Shown in pieces: positions 5,796-12,167 of a DNA stretch of 12,167 nt. Origin of the DNA: Desulfomonile tiedjei. Lineage in GTDB: Bacteria > Desulfobacterota > Desulfomonilia > Desulfomonilales > Desulfomonilaceae. The stretch is from assembly GCA_020718965.1 (NCBI GenBank), contig DYRE01000037.1, positions 1 to 12,167 on the forward strand. The letters run 5' to 3'. A program made the translations under genes and the position numbers. Below the pieces are notes generated by a model that did not search any database, was not told where the DNA came from, and worked only from the letters and a program-made list of their open reading frames with translations. Within the stretch, counting starts at the first letter, position 1. Each line of letters begins with the position of its first letter.

Positions 5796-7704
5796 GAACC
5801 TCTTGAGATCTTTCCTTGATAAAGATAAATCTTTTTCGTACATCTTTACCCATTAATGTATCAAAAATATGGTGAGTCTTAATCTCATCGTCGACAGTGA
5901 CTCTAAGTATGCTCCTACTCGCGGGGTCCATTGTTGTTGATTTCAGGGTTGGAGCATCCATCTCTCCCAATCCTTTAAACCTTTGAATCTCAACGTCCTT
6001 TACATTTCTACGTTTCAACAGGGTCTCTTTTTCTTTGTCTGTAAAAACGTATTTCACTCGACTGTTCTTCCCCGTGCCTGTTCTGATTCTGTATAGTGGT
6101 GGCAATGCAAGGTAAAGATGTCCCTTGTGAACCAGGTCAGGGAGAAAGCGATAGAAAAAAGCCAGCAATAAAGTGGAAATATGGTGCCCGTCAACATCGG
6201 CGTCAGTATTAATAATGATCTTGCCATAACGAAGTTTCGAATAATCAAAGTTCTTGCCTATTCCAGTTCCAACACTTTGGATTAAGCTCGTAATTTCCCT
6301 GTTGTTCCTGAGCTTCTCCAGCGAGGCCTGTTCTACATTGAGAATCTTTCCCCTGATCGGCAAGATCGCCTGAAAACGTCTATCTCTAGCCTGCTTTGAA
6401 GATCCACCGGCGCTGTCTCCCTCAACAATAAACAGTTCTGTTTTGTCTCGCGAATTCAAAGAACAATCCGCCAGTTTTCCCGGGAGAGCTAGCCTTGTTG
6501 TAGCGGCTTTACGGGAAACTTCGTCCCTAGCGGCCCTGGACGCCAGTCTGGCCTGGGCGGAAAGAAGCACCCTGGAGACTATGGCTTGAGCCTGGGAAGG
6601 ATTTTGATGAAGCCACGTCTCAAAGGCAGCTTTAAGTGCGGGTTCAATGTGTTGAGCTTCAAGACTGTTAAGCCTGTCCTTGGTTTGTCCCTGAAATTCC
6701 AGATTGCCATGGAGATAGACAGACAAGATAGCGAAAAGTCCCTCCTTGATGTCATCGGCCGACAATGCCTTCACCCCTTTTGGCAACCCGTTACGTTTTT
6801 CAACGTAGGATCGGATCACCCTTGTAAACGCATTCCTGAAAGCATTTTCGTGGGTTCCGCCAGCCGGAGTCGGAATGGAATTAACGAAGGTAAGAATTTT
6901 TCCCGATGTCTCGGATGTCCACGCAAGAGCTGCTTCAAAACGGAGATTGTTTTGATTAAAACAATAGAACGGCTGAGCGCCTACCGGTTCATTGCCTTCC
7001 ATTATATTTTTTAGGAAATCTTTTATTCCCTCGGGATAACAAAATGTTTGAGTAGTGTTTTGAACATGATCAACTAGAATTATTTTCAGCCCGGCAATGA
7101 GAAATGCTTTTATTTCAAGTCGTTCCCTGATTATCTCGGTAGAAAATCGCAGAGATCCAAATATTTCATGGTCGGGCAAAAAACTTATCTTGGCGCCCGT
7201 TCCATGAGCCGGTTTTTCCCTCACCAAAGGAGTAACAGGTATCCCCCTCTGAAATTCCTGAACATACAGGAAACCGTTCCTTCTGACACGCACAAGCATT
7301 TTCGCGCTCAGGGCGTTAACTACGGAAGCTCCTACCCCATGCAACCCGCCAGCCACCTTGTATGTGTCATCGTCGAATTTCCCTCCAGCGTGTAAACTAC
7401 AGAATATTGTCTCCACAGTATTTTTGCCGGTAGAGGGATGAGCTTCTACAGGAATTCCCCGACCACTGTCTTCGACTGTGACGCTCCCGTCTCGCTCCAT
7501 AAACACTTTAATCGTATCGCAGTGACCATTAAGGGCTTCATCAACACTGTTGTCCACAATCTCCCAGACAAGCTGGTGAAGACCCCCTATTCCTGTATCT
7601 CCAATGTACATTCCAGGGCGCTTCCTGACAGCTTCCAATCCCTTGAGAACCTGAATGTCGTTTACCGTGTAAGAATCGCCCATCTTATCCTTCTTCCTGT
7701 TCAT
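5779..7704 (-). CDS. parE: Type IIA DNA topoisomerase, B subunit (ParE / GyrB-like ATPase)
   Basis: This is the ATPase subunit of a type IIA topoisomerase, which acts with the A subunit encoded just upstream. It has 641 residues, the length of ParE or of a GyrB lacking the E. coli-type insertion. Domain order: GHKL ATPase (about 12-230), with E48 and N52 in WEIVDNSVDEAL and the ATP-lid glycines in GGLHGVGASVVNAL; transducer domain (about 230-400); then Toprim, with E428 of EGDSAGGSS and D501, D503, D505 of NTDADVDGHH binding magnesium; and a C-terminal segment with QRFKGLGEM. The N-terminal part reads like GyrB, while parts of the Toprim region (KQARDR, GHLYLALPPLY) read like ParE. I favour ParE because the partner is ParC-like. 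ATG 7704 overlaps the A-subunit stop (ATGA), suggesting coupling. An equally good start is ATG 7683 (residue 8), with AAGGA four bases upstream and an N-terminus closer to family length. Confidence 0.95.
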   Translation of the reverse strand: MNRKKDKMGDSYTVNDIQVLKGLEAVRKRPGMYIGDTGIGGLHQLVWEIVDNSVDEALNGHCDTIKVFMERDGSVTVEDSGRGIPVEAHPSTGKNTVETIFCSLHAGGKFDDDTYKVAGGLHGVGASVVNALSAKMLVRVRRNGFLYVQEFQRGIPVTPLVREKPAHGTGAKISFLPDHEIFGSLRFSTEIIRERLEIKAFLIAGLKIILVDHVQNTTQTFCYPEGIKDFLKNIMEGNEPVGAQPFYCFNQNNLRFEAALAWTSETSGKILTFVNSIPTPAGGTHENAFRNAFTRVIRSYVEKRNGLPKGVKALSADDIKEGLFAILSVYLHGNLEFQGQTKDRLNSLEAQHIEPALKAAFETWLHQNPSQAQAIVSRVLLSAQARLASRAARDEVSRKAATTRLALPGKLADCSLNSRDKTELFIVEGDSAGGSSKQARDRRFQAILPIRGKILNVEQASLEKLRNNREITSLIQSVGTGIGKNFDYSKLRYGKIIINTDADVDGHHISTLLLAFFYRFLPDLVHKGHLYLALPPLYRIRTGTGKNSRVKYVFTDKEKETLLKRRNVKDVEIQRFKGLGEMDAPTLKSTTMDPASRSILRVTVDDEIKTHHIFDTLMGKDVRKRFIFIKERSQEVHELDI

Positions 7705-10082
7705 GACACGTGTTCAAATTTGACAATTCCCGGACATATTTTCTTACCTCTAGCTCCTCGACCCGACAACTGAATTTTGCCCACTTCGGTCAGATCAAAT
7801 TTCTCGTCACTGTTGTATAACCTTATTTGGTCTTCCTTTTTTGCAAGCGCCATATCGACTATTTCAACATTCTCGGGAAGTTTCATGAAGGTTACCCCCC
7901 GCGCTGGTCCCGCCATTATGGGCACTTGATCTAACCTGAACCGCAAAACGTATCCTCGGGCGTCAGCAACCAGAATAAATTCACTTTCCCCCGACCTGAC
8001 TGCAAGGACCTCGTCATCTTTATCGAGATTGACAATTTTTCGCCCCTGACGCTTAGTAGGTTCCTTCAGCGCTTCCGTGTCAAACCTGAATCCCTTGCCC
8101 TTCCTAGTGACCAGAACAGCCATAAAGCGATTTTCTGGAGTACTTTCCCCATGCAGATCTTCAATTCGTCCATCGACGAACAACGAGGGCTGGTCGATCA
8201 AAGTATCTGTGTCTTCAGCCGTATTTAGATCTTCAGGATCTGGCGTCGGTTCGGTGGATTCATCTGATCCAGGATCTGCGTCCATCAGGCAGATTGCTAT
8301 CTCACCATCGTCTAGCCGAAGCATTGAACTTAAAGGCTCACCAAAACCTCCCGAAGCTGGAATGTCGGCCGCGCGGATTGAATAAAGCTTGCCACGGTTG
8401 GTAAAAACCGTAACAGTTTTGGAGGTATTAGTTCGTACAAGTCCTAAAAGAGAGTCCCCTTCACGGAACTTCAGGTTTGAAGCATTTTCAACTTCTGATT
8501 TTATTCTTCTTATCCAGCCTTGTGAAGACAGAATTACTGAAGTATCGTCCTGATCAATGAATGATTGAGCGTCGTAGTCCAGGGCTCCGGCCTCAGACTC
8601 TGGAATGATTTCCGACAGCCTTGCATCCGAATTCTTGGAGGCGACTTCTTCCATCTCCCGATCGATAATCTTCCATAAACGAGTCGGACTAGAAAGATCC
8701 CTTTCGATTTCCAAAGCCTGTTTCCTTTTTGAGGCCAACTCGTCAAGCACTTTGCCTATTTCAATCCCTACGAGTCTATATAGCCGCATATCGAGAATGG
8801 CGTCGATCTGCTGGTCATCTAATGGAAAATTTTCTCTCAAACTGGAAGCCGCCTCAGCCCTGCTCCTTGAGGAACGAATCAAAGAGATTGCTTTGTCAAG
8901 ATCATCAAAAAGGATTTCAAAACCGTTGAGTATGTGAATTCTCTTTTTCAGGATTTCCAGGAGATAGTTCAGCCTTCGCACAGTCTTGTGATAACGAAAC
9001 TCCAGAAAATGTCGGATGATTTTATCCAACGACATTCTATCCGGGGCGCCACTGGGATTGATTGCGATAAAATTCATGGGAAAATTTATTTGAAGTTCTG
9101 TGTGTCGATACAGAAAGGCCGCTATCGCTTCTGGTTTGATTTCAGAGCCCCTTATTTCGACTACAACCCTAACGTCCTCTGCGCTTTCGTCTCGAACATC
9201 GTAAACATTTTTCAGTCGCTTTTCACGAATAAGCAATGCTATTCGTTCCACCAACTTAGATTTGTTCACAGAGTATGGGACTGAGGTTATTATCAGATGG
9301 ATTCTGGATTTGCCCACATGCTCCACCTTATATGTACCTCGCAGCCGCACGGCGCCGTGCCCGGATTCATAGATTTCCAGAAGTTTTTCATGAGATTCAA
9401 GAATCTGCCCACCAGTGGGGAAATCTGGGCCTCCTAAAAATTGCATCAACTCTGCTACACTCATTCCAGGTTTTTTTATTGCAGCCCGACATGCGGATAT
9501 GACCTCCCGAAGATTGTGAGGTGGAAACGAACAACTCATTCCAACAGCAATTCCTGAAGACCCGTTCAACAAAAGATTGGGAACAACCGCAGGCAAGACA
9601 TCGGGTTCCTCGCCTACCCCATCATAGGTAGGCCTGAAATCAGTGGTCCCCTCGTCTACATTTCTGAGCAAAAGACCAGCGAAGTTGCTTAACCTCGTCT
9701 CCGTGTAGCGCATTGCCGCCGGTGAATCACCATCAATGGATCCAAAGTTTCCTGAGCCATCTATCAGGGGATATCTGAGGCTAAAGTCCTGGGCCATTCG
9801 GACTAACGCGTCATAGGCAGCCTGATCTCCATGGGGATGATATTTACCGATGACTTCCCCCACCACGGCTGCGGATTTTCTCATTCGGGCCGAATCACCT
9901 AGTCTCATACCGTGCATAGCGTACAGGATTCTCCTGTGTACAGGCTTGAGGCCATCTCTTACATCCGGCAAGGCCCGTGATACAATCGTGGAAAGAGCAT
10001 AAGCCAGATAGCGCTTTTCAACCTCGTCTCCAATCGACGTTTCCTGAATCTTCTCTATTGTTTGGGGAACAGAATCACTCAA
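7701..10082 (-). CDS. parC: Type IIA DNA topoisomerase, A subunit (ParC-like; GyrA/ParC family)
   Basis: This is the DNA-cleaving subunit that forms an A2B2 complex with the downstream B subunit. It has 793 residues. The N-terminal cleavage domain begins SIGDEVEKRYLAYALSTIVS. The quinolone-pocket motif GKYHPHGDQAAYDALVRMAQ (79-98) carries Gln87 where E. coli GyrA has Ser83, and Asp91 for its Asp87. The catalytic Arg125-Tyr126 lie in AAMRYTETRL. The coiled-coil tower follows, then a beta-pinwheel C-terminal domain. YLAYALSTI and HPHGDQAxYDALVR resemble ParC of alphaproteobacteria more than GyrA, and no canonical GyrA box (QRRGGKG) is present; the nearest is the degenerate TKRQGRKI near 675-682. 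Both favour topoisomerase IV. A strongly acidic stretch (about 601-650) interrupts the C-terminal domain. The start is TTG 10082, with AAAGGAG (10094-10100) 11 bases upstream; no ATG or GTG fits. It lies 98 bases after dnaE, and its stop overlaps the B-subunit start by 4 bases. Confidence 0.93.
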   Translation of the reverse strand: MSDSVPQTIEKIQETSIGDEVEKRYLAYALSTIVSRALPDVRDGLKPVHRRILYAMHGMRLGDSARMRKSAAVVGEVIGKYHPHGDQAAYDALVRMAQDFSLRYPLIDGSGNFGSIDGDSPAAMRYTETRLSNFAGLLLRNVDEGTTDFRPTYDGVGEEPDVLPAVVPNLLLNGSSGIAVGMSCSFPPHNLREVISACRAAIKKPGMSVAELMQFLGGPDFPTGGQILESHEKLLEIYESGHGAVRLRGTYKVEHVGKSRIHLIITSVPYSVNKSKLVERIALLIREKRLKNVYDVRDESAEDVRVVVEIRGSEIKPEAIAAFLYRHTELQINFPMNFIAINPSGAPDRMSLDKIIRHFLEFRYHKTVRRLNYLLEILKKRIHILNGFEILFDDLDKAISLIRSSRSRAEAASSLRENFPLDDQQIDAILDMRLYRLVGIEIGKVLDELASKRKQALEIERDLSSPTRLWKIIDREMEEVASKNSDARLSEIIPESEAGALDYDAQSFIDQDDTSVILSSQGWIRRIKSEVENASNLKFREGDSLLGLVRTNTSKTVTVFTNRGKLYSIRAADIPASGGFGEPLSSMLRLDDGEIAICLMDADPGSDESTEPTPDPEDLNTAEDTDTLIDQPSLFVDGRIEDLHGESTPENRFMAVLVTRKGKGFRFDTEALKEPTKRQGRKIVNLDKDDEVLAVRSGESEFILVADARGYVLRFRLDQVPIMAGPARGVTFMKLPENVEIVDMALAKKEDQIRLYNSDEKFDLTEVGKIQLSGRGARGKKICPGIVKFEHVS

Positions 10083-10180
10083 GGTTGAGGTTTCTCCTTT
10101 GGATTGCCAATTGTACGAAATTCGTCATTAAGACTTCTAAAGCCATTGAAATTGGTTCAAACTATCCTTTATGAATAAAT
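10083..10180 (-). promoter_or_regulatory. dnaE-parC spacer with the parC ribosome binding site
   Basis: The spacer contains AAAGGAG (10094-10100), which supports the TTG start of the topoisomerase A subunit despite a rather long 11-base gap. No strong terminator is visible: the only inverted repeat is a 5-base TTGAA/TTCAA stem near 10146-10160 without a T-run. Transcription probably continues from dnaE. Confidence 0.5.
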
Positions 10181-12167
10181 TTAAACGCAGGTCACAGGTT
10201 GATATCCGAACATTTCGCGAGCTTCTTCGAGGAAAGCTTCTGAAGGATCACAGGCTGTTGAGGCAAGATTTATGATTGTCTCAGTTTTGTTGGGTATCAC
10301 TATATGAAGTTTTACCGGTATTTTCCCCCTGTGTTTTTCAAGAGTCATCTTCAATCTTTGTATCTGCTGAGGATCTGTTCCTAAAGATTTCACCCTTATT
10401 TGAATCTCTTTACTGAAGTGCCGTGGGGCGTCTTTTAGTTTGTGAATTTCGTTTACAAGTATTTTGGGGGCATCCGGTTCCCCATCACGGGTCGCAGCAA
10501 AGATCAGAGGCTCGCCGGAATTTATAAGATCGCGGCTGGCCAGATAAACATCTGAAAAAACTGTTCCTTCGACTATTCCTTCCAAATCCTCGATTGTCAC
10601 AAACGCCATCCTGTCACCTTTTCGGGTATTAATTTCTTTCACCTTCTTGACAATTCCCGACATACGGATAGGGATCGAGTTTGAAATGCCGGAAAGATAA
10701 GATGTACTCGCATTTGTAAATTTATTTACTAATTCCTGATAGTTCAGTAAAGGGTGGCCGCTTAAATAAAAACCCATCAGGTCCTTTTCAAAACTAAGGC
10801 GAGTCATTTCATCCCATTCCGGACAATCTGCTATGGCAGTGTCCGTAAGATTACCAAATTGACCGGGTGAACATTCTATAGAAAAAAGGTTGAACTGACC
10901 CTCTTGACGCTCCCTTTGAAAACTGGTGGCATGATCCAGGACCATATCGAGAGCTTCCGACATTGCACGCCTACTAGGGCCCAATCCTTCAAAGGCCCCG
11001 CACTTTATTAAGCTGTCAATTACTTTTTTGTTTACCTTGCGCAAATCAACCCGGCGGGTAAAGTCCTGAAGGCTACAAAAGGGGCCAGCTTCATCCCGAG
11101 TTTCAAGTATGGAAGTAATTGCCGATTCCCCCACATTTTTTACAGCGCTCAAACCAAAAACAATCCTTCCATTTGATACTAAAAAATCCTCAAAGGACTC
11201 ATTGACATGGGGCGGCAATATCTGGATTCCGATGTCACGACATTCCTGTAGATATATCGTGATCTTGTCCGAATTAGCTGATTCCAGGCTTAGCTGCGCA
11301 GCCATAAACTCCGCAGGGTAGTGAGTCTTGAGGTAGGCTGTCTGATAAGTCACCATGGCATATGCAGCGGAATGCGACTTATTGAAACCATATCCCGCAA
11401 ATTTTTCCATCAGATCGAATATGTGAGAAGCTTTCTCGGAATCGATCTTATTCTGAAGGGCCCCTTGGACGAACTGGCTCTTCTGTTTCGCCATTTCTTC
11501 AAATTTTTTCTTGCCCATAGCCCTGCGTAGCAGATCCGCCTCTCCCAGAGTATAATTGGCAAGTGTCGTCGAAATGCTCATGACCTGTTCCTGATAAACT
11601 ATGACACCATAGGTTTCCTTCAGGATGGGTTCCAGTTCGGGCAAAGGATATTCTATAGGAATTCGGCCATGTTTTCTGTTGATAAAATCATCCACCATTC
11701 CAGATTCCAAAGGACCAGGCCTGTACAAGGCCAGAATTGCAATCAAATCCTCGAAGACCGTGGGTTTGAATTTGGTCAGGACGTCTCTCATTCCGGAAGA
11801 TTCAAGCTGGAACACACCAAGGGTCTCCCCGCGAGAAAGCCTTTCAAATGTTGACGGATCGTCCAAAGGTATCGATCTCATCTCCAGAGAACTACCATTG
11901 GATTTCTCGATCAGGCGTAAGGTCCTGTCAATTACGGAAAGCGTTTTGAGTCCCAGGAAATCAAATTTGACGAGACCAATTTTCTCCACCCACGTCATAT
12001 CAAACTGGGTGAGAGTTTCATCATTGTTGCCCTTGTAAAGAGGCAGTCTCTCCACAAGTGGCCTATCAGAGATTACTATACCCGCCGCGTGCGTTGACGC
12101 GTGCCTTGTGAGACCTTCCAGCGCCTGGGCGGTCTTGATCAGATCTCTGACTGACTCTGATTTATCC
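10181..12167 (-). CDS. dnaE: DNA polymerase III alpha subunit (partial, N-terminus off window)
   Basis: This is the replicative DNA polymerase subunit of the Pol III holoenzyme. The frame enters open from the right edge and runs 661 residues to TAA 10181-10183. Full-length DnaE is about 1150-1180, so the PHP domain and part of the palm are outside. Visible in order: the palm/thumb segment LTRHASTHAAGIVISDRPL; VEKIGLVKFDFLGLKTL with the third catalytic aspartate in KFDFLGL; the fingers region (GVFQLESSGMRDVL, LYRPGPLESGMVDDFINRK, GYGFNKSHSAAYAMVTYQTA); a helix-hairpin-helix (RKVNKKVIDSLIKCGAFEGL); a beta-clamp-binding motif QFNLF (10883-10897); and an OB fold (IRMSGIVKKVKEINTRKGDR). A GTG at 12055 is an internal valine, not the start, because homology continues upstream of it. 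It is followed on the same strand by the topoisomerase genes. It belongs to the DnaE1 type rather than PolC. Confidence 0.97.
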   Translation of the reverse strand, partial: DKSESVRDLIKTAQALEGLTRHASTHAAGIVISDRPLVERLPLYKGNNDETLTQFDMTWVEKIGLVKFDFLGLKTLSVIDRTLRLIEKSNGSSLEMRSIPLDDPSTFERLSRGETLGVFQLESSGMRDVLTKFKPTVFEDLIAILALYRPGPLESGMVDDFINRKHGRIPIEYPLPELEPILKETYGVIVYQEQVMSISTTLANYTLGEADLLRRAMGKKKFEEMAKQKSQFVQGALQNKIDSEKASHIFDLMEKFAGYGFNKSHSAAYAMVTYQTAYLKTHYPAEFMAAQLSLESANSDKITIYLQECRDIGIQILPPHVNESFEDFLVSNGRIVFGLSAVKNVGESAITSILETRDEAGPFCSLQDFTRRVDLRKVNKKVIDSLIKCGAFEGLGPSRRAMSEALDMVLDHATSFQRERQEGQFNLFSIECSPGQFGNLTDTAIADCPEWDEMTRLSFEKDLMGFYLSGHPLLNYQELVNKFTNASTSYLSGISNSIPIRMSGIVKKVKEINTRKGDRMAFVTIEDLEGIVEGTVFSDVYLASRDLINSGEPLIFAATRDGEPDAPKILVNEIHKLKDAPRHFSKEIQIRVKSLGTDPQQIQRLKMTLEKHRGKIPVKLHIVIPNKTETIINLASTACDPSEAFLEEAREMFGYQPVTCV

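Noticed and set aside
6586..7773. Plus-strand reading frames opposite the topoisomerase B gene (6586-7014, 7168-7395, 7438-7773)
   Set aside because: They lie entirely or almost entirely antisense to well-conserved coding sequence and show no domain, ribosome binding site or coding-like composition.
8077..8937. Plus-strand frames opposite the topoisomerase A gene
   Set aside because: Antisense shadows of the conserved gene; low-complexity Ser-rich translations result from the complementary codons.
10140..10165. Terminator between dnaE and the topoisomerase A gene
   Set aside because: Only a five-base TTGAA/TTCAA stem with no U-tract; too weak to call.

Overview
The window is about 12.2 kb of bacterial chromosome, most likely from a sulfate-reducing member of the Desulfobacterota. 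The main reason is adenylylsulfate (APS) reductase, AprBA, of the dissimilatory type at the left end. The genus cannot be fixed from the sequence. No tRNA, rRNA, CRISPR array, IS element or phage gene is visible. Every gene except one looks intact and ordinarily coding.

Left (1-2076, minus strand): aprB, then aprA, which runs off the left edge. A roughly 460-base divergent intergenic region (2077-2540) separates them from a plus-strand operon. It holds a candidate apr promoter, which would give a long leader, and a good sigma70-type promoter for the plus-strand operon.

Centre (2541-5679, plus strand): three tightly packed genes. They encode a SEC-C/TPR protein, a YkgJ-type cysteine-cluster (CxxxCC) protein, and an exported HEAT-repeat protein. 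The HEAT gene is the most unusual item. Its reading frame starts at ATG 4399, overlapping the previous stop by one base, and encodes a signal peptide. It has a single in-frame TGA at codon 53, inside the first HEAT repeat (Gly-Cys-Ser-TGA-Ser-Lys), and then stays open for 373 codons. A hairpin with GGUU in its loop starts 11 bases after the TGA. This makes a periplasmic HEAT-repeat selenoprotein with a Cys-Ser-Sec motif a serious candidate. The competing explanation is a nonsense mutation.

Right (5779-12167, minus strand): dnaE (C-terminal part, entering from the right edge), then a type IIA topoisomerase A subunit (ParC-like), then its B subunit (ParE/GyrB-like). The A and B genes overlap by 4 bases. 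Together they form a DNA replication/topology transcription unit convergent with the HEAT gene. A possible 32-codon ORF overlaps the end of the B-subunit gene.
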